A stretch of 14,513 nt of DNA from JAYSFC01 sp041913505. GTDB taxonomy: Bacteria; Pseudomonadota; Gammaproteobacteria; Burkholderiales; Burkholderiaceae_C. The DNA lies in the NCBI GenBank assembly GCA_041913505.1, contig JAYSFC010000099.1:1-14513 (forward strand), written 5' to 3'. Under the pieces are notes generated by a model. It was not told where the DNA came from, did not search any database, and saw only the letters and a program-made list of their open reading frames with translations. Positions 6,230-13,610 of this stretch are shown one piece after another. A program made the position numbers and the translations under genes. Position 1 is the stretch's first letter, and each line of letters begins with the position of its first letter.

Positions 6230-7956
6230 GGGGCCTCCTTCACGGCGGGGGCGTCCGCGCGGGACACCGGACCAGGGATGGGCATGGCCGACATGACGGC
6301 ACGCACATAGGTATCCGGCGCGTGCAGCGCATTGGCCGCGGCCTGGGTGAAGCCCATCACGGGGCCTGCCTGCACGGTGAGGGCCACGCAGGCCGCGAGC
6401 AGTGCGGCGATGGGCAACCCTTCCAGCACGCGCAGCCTGGGTGTGGCGCGGTCGTGCGCGGCCCAGAAATGGCGGATGCCCACGCGCGTGAGCGCAATCA
6501 GCGCGAGCAGGCCCGTACCGATCGTGAGGGCCAGCAGGCCCCAGCCCGCAGGCCCCGGGCGCAGGCCCGCCGAGGCGCCGAGGCCCAACGGGTTGAGCAG
6601 CGCCGTGAGCATGGCGAACTTGCCCACGAAGCCCGACAGCGGCGGCAGGCCCGTGATGACCAGCGTGCACACCAGGAAAGCCAGGCCCAGGAAGGCGGTG
6701 GCGGCGGGGATCACGCGGCCAATGAGCACCTCTTCGTCGTCGTCGAGGTTCAGGCCCTGCGTGGGCACCAGTTCGGGGCTGAGGAAGGGGGCATCCTCAT
6801 CGTCCGAGTCGGGCTGGGTGCCGTCGTTGCGCCAGCGTTCGATCAGGTCGGCCAACAGGAACAGCGCGCTCACGGCCAGCGTGGAGCTGGACAGGTAGTA
6901 CAGCAGGGCCGCGGTGAGCCCGGTTTGCCCGAACCCCACGGCTGCGAGCAGCGTGCCGGACGAGAGCACCGCCGCGAAGCCTGCCAGGTGCGTGGTGCGC
7001 TGCGAGCCGAGCATGCCGATAGCGCCGAACGCCATGGTGAGCATGCCGCCGCCGATGAGCCACGGCCCACCGAAGAGGGCCGATGCCCCGGCCTCGCTGC
7101 CGAACATCAGCGTCCACAGGCGCAGCAGGGTGTACACGCCCACCTTGGTCATGAGCGCGAACAGCGCACCCACGGGTGCCGTGGCGGCGCTGTAGGCCGG
7201 CACGAGCCAGAAGTTGAGCGGCCACACGGCCGCCTTGATGAGGAAGGCCGTGGCGAGGATGCCCGCGGCCGCGTGCAGCAGGCCACGGTCGCCCGCCGCC
7301 ACCTGAGGAATGGCGCGCGAGAGGTCGGCCATGTTGAGCGTGCCTGTGATGCCGTAGAGCATGGATACGCCGACGAGGAACAGCGATGAGGCCGCGAGGT
7401 TGATCGCGATGTAGTGCAGCCCGGCCTGCACGCGCGCGCGGCCTGAGCCGTGCAGCAGCAGGCCGTAGGAGGCAGCGAGCATGATCTCGAAGAACACGAA
7501 CAGGTTGAACAGGTCGGCCGTGAGGAAGGCGCCCGCCAGGCCCATGAGCTGGAACTGGAACAGTGGGTGGTAATGCACGCCGGCGCGGTGCCAGCGCGAG
7601 GACGCGAAGACGATCGACGCGAGCGCCACGCTGCTCGTGAGCACGAGCATGAGGGCGGAAAGCCGGTCGAGCGCGAGCACGATGCCGAACGGCGCGGGCC
7701 AGTTGCCGGGCAGGTAGACGCCCAGCGTGGCGGTGGAGCCGGCGCGTGCGCTCCAGGCCAGCAGGGCCGTGGCGATGGCGAGGCCCAGCAGCGTGGACGC
7801 CAGGTTCAGCGCGAGCTTGAGGCGCTGGTGCTCCTCGCGCAGCAGCAGCATGAGCGCGGCAGTGAGCAGCGGCAGCGCGATGGGCGCGAGCATCAGGTGC
7901 GGCATGAGCCGCTCCACTAGGTGCGAGAGGGCGTCAAGCATGTCCGCGCCGTTCAT
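6226..7956 (-). CDS. mrpD: Mrp-type cation/H+ antiporter subunit D (proton-translocating, NuoM/N-like)
   Basis: This 576-residue polytopic membrane protein belongs to the proton-conducting antiporter family shared with complex I. Key charged residues sit where expected: E157 in NLFVFFEIML, K241 in FLIKAAVWPLNFW, and K271 in ALMTKVGVYTLLRLW. It is longer than the usual roughly 500 residues. Much of the excess is a strongly acidic stretch at about 375-410 (SDDEDAP, then NLDDDEE) between two membrane segments, plus a tail after about 540. The ATG at 7956 has AGGAG upstream and overlaps mrpC by ATGA. The frame extends to 8268 only as a shadow of mrpC. It works with MrpA to exchange protons for Na+ or K+. 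The ion cannot be read from sequence. Confidence 0.96.
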   Translation of the reverse strand: MNGADMLDALSHLVERLMPHLMLAPIALPLLTAALMLLLREEHQRLKLALNLASTLLGLAIATALLAWSARAGSTATLGVYLPGNWPAPFGIVLALDRLSALMLVLTSSVALASIVFASSRWHRAGVHYHPLFQFQLMGLAGAFLTADLFNLFVFFEIMLAASYGLLLHGSGRARVQAGLHYIAINLAASSLFLVGVSMLYGITGTLNMADLSRAIPQVAAGDRGLLHAAAGILATAFLIKAAVWPLNFWLVPAYSAATAPVGALFALMTKVGVYTLLRLWTLMFGSEAGASALFGGPWLIGGGMLTMAFGAIGMLGSQRTTHLAGFAAVLSSGTLLAAVGFGQTGLTAALLYYLSSSTLAVSALFLLADLIERWRNDGTQPDSDDEDAPFLSPELVPTQGLNLDDDEEVLIGRVIPAATAFLGLAFLVCTLVITGLPPLSGFVGKFAMLTALLNPLGLGASAGLRPGPAGWGLLALTIGTGLLALIALTRVGIRHFWAAHDRATPRLRVLEGLPIAALLAACVALTVQAGPVMGFTQAAANALHAPDTYVRAVMSAMPIPGPVSRADAPAVKEAP

Positions 7957-8318
7957 GGCATCTCCTGCTGGTCGCGCGAGTGGCTGCCATCCACATGGTC
8001 GGTGCCCGACATGCCGCGCGAGGCGAGCAGCACGACGAGGAACAGTGCCGTCATGGCGAAGCCGATCACGATGGCCGTGAGCACCAGGGCCTGGGGCATG
8101 GGGTCGGCATAGTGCTGCAAGTCGTGCGGCACGCTGCTCGCCAGGACCGGGGTCTTGCCCACGGCCAGGCCCAGGCGGCCCATGCTGAAGATGAACAGGT
8201 TGACGGCGTAGGACAGCAGCGACAGCCCCATGATCACCTGGAACGTGCGCGGGCGCAGCAGCAGCCACACGCCCGAGCCGGTGAGCACGCCGATGGCGAT
8301 GGCCAGAACGATTTCCAT
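7953..8318 (-). CDS. mrpC: Mrp-type cation/H+ antiporter subunit C (NuoK-like)
   Basis: This 121-residue protein has three transmembrane segments (about 2-21, 26-46 and 76-100) and is related to NuoK of complex I. The signature DPMPQALVLTAIVIGFA (72-88) is intact. The ATG at 8318 shares one base with the mrpA stop (TGATG) and has AGGAGA six bases upstream. The hydrophilic tail after residue 101 is short and not conserved in the family. It is part of the membrane antiporter complex and bridges the A and D modules in known structures. Confidence 0.96.
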   Translation of the reverse strand: MEIVLAIAIGVLTGSGVWLLLRPRTFQVIMGLSLLSYAVNLFIFSMGRLGLAVGKTPVLASSVPHDLQHYADPMPQALVLTAIVIGFAMTALFLVVLLASRGMSGTDHVDGSHSRDQQEMP

Positions 8319-11260
8319 CAGCGGTCTCCTGTGTAGGGGGAATGTTTGGCGGCCTCGGCCTCTTCGAGCAGGCGCGCGTGGTAGCGGTGGCCGCGGATCG
8401 ACTGGTGGGCGATGGCCGTGAGGATCAGCAGTGTGGAGCCCACCACCAGCGTGAATACGCCGATGTCGAAAAACAGCGCGCTTGCCACATGGATATCGCC
8501 GACCCAGGGCAGGTGCAGGTGCGCGGTGTGCGTGGTGAGGAACGGGTAGCCCAGCGCGATGGCCCCTGTGCCTGTGGCCAGCGCGCACAGCAGGCCCGTG
8601 GCGATCCAGCGGCGCGGCAGCAGCGGCAGATGGGCTTCAACCCACTGCGTGCCCGAGATGATGTACTGCAGGATCAGCGCCACCGACAGCACCAGCCCCG
8701 CCACGAAGCCGCCGCCGGGTTCGTTGTGGCCGCGCATGAAGAGATAGGCCGACACCATGGCTGCGAGGGGCAGCAGCAGGCGCACGAGCACGGCCGGCAC
8801 CATGAGGTAGCCCACGGCCGTGTCCTGGGCGTTGCGTGGGTTCAGCAGGTCGGTCTGCAGGTCGGCGGACAGGTGGCGCTGCTGTTCGGGCAGGTCCATG
8901 GTCTCGCGCGCAGGACGAAAGCGCCGCAGCAGCGCATACACCGTGAGTGCGACGATGCCCAGCACCACGATCTCGCCGAAGGTGTCGAAGCCGCGGAAGT
9001 CCACGAGCATCACGTTGACCACGTTGGTGCCGCCGCCCCCCGTGAGCGCGCGCTCCAGGAAGAAGGTGGAGGTGCTCTCGGGGAAGTCGCGGCTCATCAT
9101 CGCGTAGGCCAGCCAGGCCATGCCGCCTCCGGCCAGCACCGACAGCAGCATGTCGCGCAGGCGGCGCCGGCGGGTGCCGCGCGGGCGCACGCGCGCCGAG
9201 GGGCGCAGGCGCTCGTCGCGCTTGGGCAGCCAGCGCAGGCCCAGCAGAATGAGCACCGTGGTCACCAGCTCCACCGAGATCTGGGTGAGCGCAAGGTCGG
9301 GGGCAGAGAACCACAGAAAGGTGATGCAGGTGGCCAATCCCGCGCCGCCCAGCAGCGTGAGCGCGGCCATCCGGTGGTACTTGGCCTGCCAGGCCGCGGC
9401 CACGGCGCAGACGGCACCCAGGCCCCACAGCACCACGAAGGCCACGGGCAGCGGCAGCGTGCCCCGGTGGCCCAGCTGCAGCCCATGCAGCCACATGGGC
9501 AGCGCGCCCGCCGCCAGGGCCGCACCCACGAGCCAAAGCATCTGCCACTGCAAGCGGCGCGTGGACAGCAGCCTGCGGCCCGCGCGGCCCGCGGCCGAGA
9601 GCAGCGCTAACAGACCCTCGAACAGGCGGCGCCCATCGATGCGCGCCATGACGGGCGGCGCGTCGATGCGGCCTGCCTCCCGCTGCACACGCAGCATGCG
9701 GTACAGCAACACGCCGCCTGCGAGCGCGAGCACGCTCATCACGAATGGCGTGTTGAGGCCGTGCCACACGGCAAGGCTGAATGCGGGCAGCGTGCCGCCG
9801 ACCACGGGCCGCGCGGCCGCATCGAGGTACGGTCCCACCGACCAGGCCGGCAGCACGCCCACGATCAGGCAGGCAAGCACGAGCAGTTCCACGGGTACGC
9901 GCATCCAGTGCGGCGGCTCGTGCGGTGCGTGAGGCAGATCCGTCGCGGGCGGGCCGAAAAACACGTCGACGGTAAAGCGCAGCGAATAGGCCACGCTGAA
10001 CATGCCGGCCACGGTGGCGGCGATGGGCAGGCCCCAGCGCACCAGGGGCTCGGCGTCGAGGAACACCGTTTCGGCGAAGAACATCTCCTTGGACAGGAAG
10101 CCGTTGAGCAGCGGCACGCCGGCCATGGCTGCGCTGGCCACCATGGCCAGCGTGGCGGTGATGGGCATCATGTGCCGCAGGCCCGAGAGGCGCCGGATGT
10201 CGCGCGTGCCGCTTTCATGGTCCACGATGCCGGCGGCCATGAACAGCGAAGCCTTGAAGGTGGCGTGGTTCATGATGTGGAACACGGCGGCCACGGCGGC
10301 CAGCGGGCTGTTCAGGCCCAGCAGCAGCGTGATGAGGCCCAGGTGCGAGATGGTGGAGTAGGCCAGCAGCCCCTTGAGGTCGTGCTGGAACATGGCCGCG
10401 TAGCCGCCCACGAGCAGCGTGGCCAGGCCCGCGCCGCCCACGATCCAGAACCAGGGCTCGGTGCCGCTGAGCACGGGCCACAGGCGCGCGAGCAGGAACA
10501 CGCCGGCCTTCACCATCGTGGCCGAGTGCAGGTAAGCCGACACGGGCGTAGGTGCTGCCATGGCGTGCGGCAGCCAGAACTGGAAGGGGAATTGCGCGCT
10601 CTTGGTGAGCGCACCCAGCAGCACGAGTACCAGGGCCGTGAGGTACAGCGGGTGGGCACGGACCTGTTCGGTGGCATCCAGCACGTGGTCGAGGTCGTAG
10701 CTGCCCACGATGTGGCCGATCACCAGCATGCCGGCCAGCATGGCGAGGCCGCCCGTGCCTGTCACCGTGAGCGCCATGCGCGCACCGCGCCGCGCATCCT
10801 TGCGGTGGTGCCAGTAGCCGATGAGCAGGAAGGAAAAGAGGCTGGTCAGCTCCCAGAAGAACGCCAGCTGGATGAGGTTGCCCGACAGTACCACCCCCGC
10901 CATGGCCCCCATGAAGGCCAGGAAGAACGCAAAAAAGCGCGGCACTGGATCGGCTGGCGACAGGTAGTAGCGCGCGTACAGCACGACGAGCGTACCGATG
11001 CCCAGCACCAGCATGCAGAACATCCACGCGAAGCCGTCCAGGCGGAAGACGAGGTTCAGCCCCAGCGCGGGTATCCACGCGATCTCCTGGCGCAGCACGC
11101 CGCCGTCGGCGATCTCGGGGAAGTACAACGCGGCCTGCACCGTGCAGAACAGCGCGATCACGCCTGCCAGCGTCGACTCGGCGTTGCGCGCGTTCGCAGG
11201 CAGCACGGCCGCCAGCAGGCTGCCGAGGAAGGGCAGGAGGATGAGGGAAACCAGGGGCAT
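8318..11260 (-). CDS. mrpA: Mrp-type cation/H+ antiporter subunit A with fused subunit B
   Basis: This 980-residue protein is the largest subunit. Residues 1 to about 500 are the NuoL-like proton-translocating module, with E137 in FFWELTSLFSFLLIGYW, K220 in GALTKSAQFPFQFWLPHAM and H232. The MbhD-like part contains FLWFSAPDLALTQISVELVTT, followed by an Arg-rich loop. From about 817 to 964 is a complete MrpB domain, marked by MRGHNEPGGGFVAGL near 842-856. The downstream genes run straight to mrpC, so there is no separate mrpB. This fused form is known as PhaA/PhaAB in proteobacteria (group 2 Mrp). The start is constrained by an in-frame TAG only 12 bases upstream of the ATG, and no Shine-Dalgarno is visible there. 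It is the first gene of the operon. Confidence 0.96.
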   Translation of the reverse strand: MPLVSLILLPFLGSLLAAVLPANARNAESTLAGVIALFCTVQAALYFPEIADGGVLRQEIAWIPALGLNLVFRLDGFAWMFCMLVLGIGTLVVLYARYYLSPADPVPRFFAFFLAFMGAMAGVVLSGNLIQLAFFWELTSLFSFLLIGYWHHRKDARRGARMALTVTGTGGLAMLAGMLVIGHIVGSYDLDHVLDATEQVRAHPLYLTALVLVLLGALTKSAQFPFQFWLPHAMAAPTPVSAYLHSATMVKAGVFLLARLWPVLSGTEPWFWIVGGAGLATLLVGGYAAMFQHDLKGLLAYSTISHLGLITLLLGLNSPLAAVAAVFHIMNHATFKASLFMAAGIVDHESGTRDIRRLSGLRHMMPITATLAMVASAAMAGVPLLNGFLSKEMFFAETVFLDAEPLVRWGLPIAATVAGMFSVAYSLRFTVDVFFGPPATDLPHAPHEPPHWMRVPVELLVLACLIVGVLPAWSVGPYLDAAARPVVGGTLPAFSLAVWHGLNTPFVMSVLALAGGVLLYRMLRVQREAGRIDAPPVMARIDGRRLFEGLLALLSAAGRAGRRLLSTRRLQWQMLWLVGAALAAGALPMWLHGLQLGHRGTLPLPVAFVVLWGLGAVCAVAAAWQAKYHRMAALTLLGGAGLATCITFLWFSAPDLALTQISVELVTTVLILLGLRWLPKRDERLRPSARVRPRGTRRRRLRDMLLSVLAGGGMAWLAYAMMSRDFPESTSTFFLERALTGGGGTNVVNVMLVDFRGFDTFGEIVVLGIVALTVYALLRRFRPARETMDLPEQQRHLSADLQTDLLNPRNAQDTAVGYLMVPAVLVRLLLPLAAMVSAYLFMRGHNEPGGGFVAGLVLSVALILQYIISGTQWVEAHLPLLPRRWIATGLLCALATGTGAIALGYPFLTTHTAHLHLPWVGDIHVASALFFDIGVFTLVVGSTLLILTAIAHQSIRGHRYHARLLEEAEAAKHSPYTGDR

Positions 11261-11269
11261 GTGCGGCCC

Positions 11270-11275
11270 ATTCTA
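11270..11275 (-). promoter_or_regulatory. Possible -10 box for the Mrp operon
   Basis: TAGAAT on the minus strand matches five of six -10 bases and lies nine bases before the mrpA ATG. No good -35 hexamer sits 16-18 bases further up. If real, the transcript would start almost at the ATG and be leaderless. This is a weak prediction. Confidence 0.2.
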
Positions 11276-11331
11276 CGGGCAAGCCCCTCGCTATGTGCTA
11301 TGAAAACCTGAGCACAGCTACGGCATTGGCT

Positions 11332-11345
11332 ATGCGCTAGCGCAT
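11332..11345. repeat. 14-base perfect palindrome in the comEA-mrpA gap
   Basis: ATGCGCTAGCGCAT is fully self-complementary and starts 10 bases after the stop of the ComEA-like gene. As RNA it makes only a 5-bp stem with a CTAG loop and no U-run, so it is a weak terminator. Together with GCTATGAAAACC at 11297-11308 it resembles degenerate intergenic repeats that I recall from Comamonadaceae genomes. An operator for mrpA is the other option. Confidence 0.4.
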
Positions 11346-11355
11346 GAAAGCAGGG

Positions 11356-11670
11356 TTATGGCTTCTGGTGTGAAGCCGCCGGCGCGGCAGGGGCTGGCAC
11401 GCCATAGGGCAGCCCGTCCACGGTGAGGCCCTCGGCCGATAGCCTGGCGGCGCGCGAGCGGCCCACGCCCGGCACGCGGCTGATGAAGTCGGCCCAATCG
11501 CGGAAGGGAGCCTGCTGGCGCGCCGCGAGGATGCGCGAGGACAGGCCGGGGCCGATGCCGCGCACACCGTCGAGTTCGGCCTCGCTCGCGCGGTTGGCCT
11601 CCACGGCCGCCACCGCGGTGCCCATGCAGAGCCAGCTGAGGGCGGCGATGAGGAGGCGAAGCGTGCGCAT
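11356..11670 (-). CDS. Small exported ComEA-like helix-hairpin-helix protein
   Basis: This 104-residue protein has a signal peptide (basic start, hydrophobic 5-20, probable cleavage near AVAA at 19-22). It then has two helix-hairpin-helix motifs, with turns GIGPG at 38-42 and VPGVG at 66-70, the pattern of ComEA-type non-specific DNA binding. The entry NRASEAELDGVRGIGPGLSSRI is the classic ComEA opening. After about residue 87 the tail is Pro/Ala-rich. Unlike Gram-positive ComEA it has no membrane anchor, so it would be a soluble periplasmic protein. It starts four bases after the lapB stop with GAAGAG upstream, so it is probably cotranscribed with lapB. It could pull DNA through the outer membrane during transformation, but no other competence gene is in view and that role is inference. 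Confidence 0.85.
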   Translation of the reverse strand: MRTLRLLIAALSWLCMGTAVAAVEANRASEAELDGVRGIGPGLSSRILAARQQAPFRDWADFISRVPGVGRSRAARLSAEGLTVDGLPYGVPAPAAPAASHQKP

Positions 11671-11674
11671 GGGG

Positions 11675-12832
11675 TTACAGCTCTTCGACGCGGCGGGCCG
11701 GGTAGCTGTCCCAGCTCTGGCAGCCGGGGCATTGCCAGAAGTGCTGGCGCGCCTCGAAGCCGCAGGCCGCGCAGCGGTAGCGCATGAGCGGCTTGGCAGC
11801 CTGGTCGAGCGCGCGCTGGATCTGGGGGTGGAACTGCTCGTGCTCCAGGCGCTCGCCCGCAAGCCATTGCGTGGCGGCCACGAGCGAGGGTTCTTTGGCA
11901 AGGTGCCCCACATAGCGCGCGCGTCCGGGTCGCGTGGCGTCGCCGCTGTCACGGTCCAGGGCCACGAGTCCTTCGAGCAGGTCGAGCGAGGGGGCCTGGC
12001 CATAGTGGCGCGTGAGCAAGTCCAGGGCGTCGGCGCTGCGCCCCGACGCGGCGGCGGCCTCCAGCAGCAGGGGCGTGGCCAGGGGCAGCGCCCCTGGCGC
12101 CTGCTCGGCCAGGGCCGTGATCGTGTCGACCGCGGCGCTGGACTGGCCCAGCCGGTGCTGCTGGCGTGCGCGCTCGATGCGCGGGCGTGCAGACTGCGGG
12201 GCGGCCGCCATGGCTTCTTCAAGGCGCGACTGCACGAGGGCCTCGTCGCCCTGGACGGCGGCGGCCTGGGCCTGCTCGCACAGGTAGTGGGCCTGGCGTG
12301 TGCTGAAGTCGCCCTGGCCCGAGGCCTGGATGCGGGCCGCGATGGCGGCGGCCTGCGGCCATTCGCGCGAGCGCTCGTAGATGGCCAGCAGCGCCAGGCG
12401 GGCCTCGCTCTCGAAGGCGGTGCCCTCGAGCGGCTTGAGGGCTTCCTCGGCGCGGTCGAGCAGGCCGGCCTTGAGGAAATCGAGCGCCAGGGCATGCTGG
12501 GCGCGGTCGCGGTCGGCGCCACTCAGGTCGCCACGCGAGAGCAGGTGCTCATGCACGCGCACGGCGCGGTTGTATTCGCCCCGGCGGCGGAACAGGTTGC
12601 CCAGGGCGAAGTGCAGCTCGGAGGTGTCGGGGTCGTTCTGCACGGCCTCGATGAAGGCGTCGATGGCCTGGTCCTGCTGCTCGTTGAGCAGGAAGTTCAG
12701 GCCTTTGAAATAGGCCTTGGGGGCCTGGCGGTTCTCGGCGCGCAGCTGGCGCAGGTCGAAGCGCGATGCCAGCCAGCCCAGCACGAAGGCCAGGGGCAGG
12801 GCCAGCAGTATCCAGCTCAGGTCAAATTCCAT
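11675..12832 (-). CDS. lapB: LapB (YciM) TPR and rubredoxin-like LPS assembly protein
   Basis: This 385-residue protein has an N-terminal membrane anchor (about 4-21), a long TPR region (about 35-310) and a C-terminal rubredoxin-like metal site with CxxC pairs C354/C357 and C368/C371. Length and architecture match E. coli LapB (389 residues). There it is a cytoplasm-facing inner-membrane adaptor that sends LpxC to FtsH for degradation and so limits lipid A synthesis. The start at 12832 overlaps the end of lapA by 11 bases, so the pair is translationally coupled. The TPR helices KAYFKGLNFLLNEQQDQAIDAF and SELHFALGNLFRRRGEYNRAV are well preserved. The next gene follows after four bases. Confidence 0.96.
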   Translation of the reverse strand: MEFDLSWILLALPLAFVLGWLASRFDLRQLRAENRQAPKAYFKGLNFLLNEQQDQAIDAFIEAVQNDPDTSELHFALGNLFRRRGEYNRAVRVHEHLLSRGDLSGADRDRAQHALALDFLKAGLLDRAEEALKPLEGTAFESEARLALLAIYERSREWPQAAAIAARIQASGQGDFSTRQAHYLCEQAQAAAVQGDEALVQSRLEEAMAAAPQSARPRIERARQQHRLGQSSAAVDTITALAEQAPGALPLATPLLLEAAAASGRSADALDLLTRHYGQAPSLDLLEGLVALDRDSGDATRPGRARYVGHLAKEPSLVAATQWLAGERLEHEQFHPQIQRALDQAAKPLMRYRCAACGFEARQHFWQCPGCQSWDSYPARRVEEL

Positions 12833-13133
12833 GGAGGGGCGGCTCAGCAGGTTCGGTGGGGGCTACGGGGGCCGGGGTAGCCGGTGCCGGCGGCTGAGCT
12901 ACCGCCGCCTGGGCTCGGCGCGCGGCGCTGCGATGGCGCCACCAGCGCGGCACCATACCCAGCACTCCCACCACCACGCCGAGCGCGAAGGCCGAGAGCA
13001 CCACGAGCACCAGCGGCGCGCGCCACTGCGTGCTGAAGAAGAAGTGCACGGTAGCGTCCTGCTGGTTGTTCAGCGCGAAGGCGAAAAGCGTAAAAAAAAT
13101 GGCTGCCTTGAGCAGCCACAGGAGGTATTTCAT
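12822..13133 (-). CDS. lapA: LapA-domain inner-membrane protein
   Basis: This 103-residue protein has two transmembrane helices (about 3-21 and 40-62) with ALNNQQDATVHFFF between them, the LapA (DUF1049) pattern. A basic stretch (RWWRHRSAARRAQ, 63-75) is followed by a Pro/Ala-rich cytoplasmic tail. Start choice is firm: GGGGAG lies four bases before the ATG. It precedes and overlaps lapB, as in most proteobacteria. LapA is thought to act with LapB in LPS control; its exact biochemical role is not known. Confidence 0.93.
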   Translation of the reverse strand: MKYLLWLLKAAIFFTLFAFALNNQQDATVHFFFSTQWRAPLVLVVLSAFALGVVVGVLGMVPRWWRHRSAARRAQAAVAQPPAPATPAPVAPTEPAEPPLHGI

Positions 13134-13184
13134 GCGTCTCCCCGGTGGTGGGGGAATTCTAGAGCGAGTATTCCGGCGAATGCA

Positions 13185-13499
13185 TCAGGGCGTGGGCTGT
13201 TGCTCGCCCATCTGGGCGGTGCGCTGGTCCACGGCCTCGCGCAGAGCCTTGCCCGGCTTGAAATGGGGCACGCGTTTCTCGGGGATCGCCACGGCTTCGC
13301 CGCTGCGTGGGTTGCGGCCCATGCGCGGGGGGCGGTGTGTGACCGAGAAGCTGCCGAATCCGCGGATTTCGATGCGGTGCCCGCGCACGAGCGCGTCGCC
13401 CACGGCGTCCAGAATGGTCTTGACGGCGTATTCGGCATCGCGGTGCGTGAGCTGACCAAAGCGGGCGGCCAGTTCTTCAACAAGGTCGGATCGGGTCAT
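13185..13499 (-). CDS. ihfB: Integration host factor subunit beta
   Basis: This 104-residue DNA-bending protein has the full HU/IHF fold. The N-terminal helices (MTRSDLVEELAARFGQL) match IhfB. The DNA-contacting arm has RIEIRGFGSFSV (42-53) and the intercalating proline P64 in GRNPRSGE. PHFKPGKALREAV (78-90) is the usual end, and the last 14 residues are a variable tail. IhfB pairs with IhfA (encoded elsewhere) to bend DNA at promoters and recombination sites. The position directly after rpsA is conserved in proteobacteria. No strong Shine-Dalgarno precedes the ATG, but the start matches the family. The gap to lapA is 51 bases. Confidence 0.97.
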   Translation of the reverse strand: MTRSDLVEELAARFGQLTHRDAEYAVKTILDAVGDALVRGHRIEIRGFGSFSVTHRPPRMGRNPRSGEAVAIPEKRVPHFKPGKALREAVDQRTAQMGEQQPTP

Positions 13500-13532
13500 G
13501 GCAGATCACAAAACGCGGGGATCAAAGAGAGA

Positions 13533-13561
13533 CGGGCGCTCAGGATGGTCCTGGGCGCCCG
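13533..13561 (-). terminator. Candidate intrinsic terminator or attenuator between rpsA and ihfB
   Basis: On the minus strand CGGGCGC pairs with GCGCCCG, and CAGGA pairs with TCCTG, around a 3-base loop. One A/C mismatch divides the stem. The following bases TCTCTCTTTGAT are U-rich but broken by C. The hairpin ends 33 bases before the ihfB start. It may end or reduce read-through from rpsA into ihfB. Confidence 0.45.
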
Positions 13562-13576
13562 CCGTCGGTGACGGAT

Positions 13577-13600
13577 GGCGACCCATTTCCATGGGCCGCC
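13577..13600 (-). promoter_or_regulatory. Stem-loop with GGAA (GNRA) tetraloop just after rpsA
   Basis: The minus-strand arms GGCGGCCCAT and ATGGGTCGCC pair at all ten positions (one G-U) and close on a GGAA tetraloop. It begins 10 bases past the rpsA stop. A second small hairpin (13562-13574, arms CCGTC and GACGG) separates it from the terminator-like stem. It has no U-run of its own, so it may stabilise the 3' end of rpsA mRNA or mark a processing site. Confidence 0.45.
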
Positions 13601-13610
13601 AGGGAGCGAT

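Noticed and set aside
5071..11260. Respiratory complex I (nuo) genes
   Set aside because: The A, C and D subunits are homologous to NuoL, NuoK and NuoM/N, but the E, F and G subunits and the fused B domain are specific to Mrp antiporters.
9761..11311. 516-codon plus-strand open frame opposite mrpA
   Set aside because: Same low-complexity antisense composition (His/Gln/Glu/Arg), no domain, and complete overlap with a strongly conserved gene.
13158..13163. A second TAGAAT -10-like box between ihfB and lapA
   Set aside because: No -35 hexamer at a suitable distance, and lapA has a good ribosome binding site for translation from a read-through transcript. Too weak to list as a promoter.
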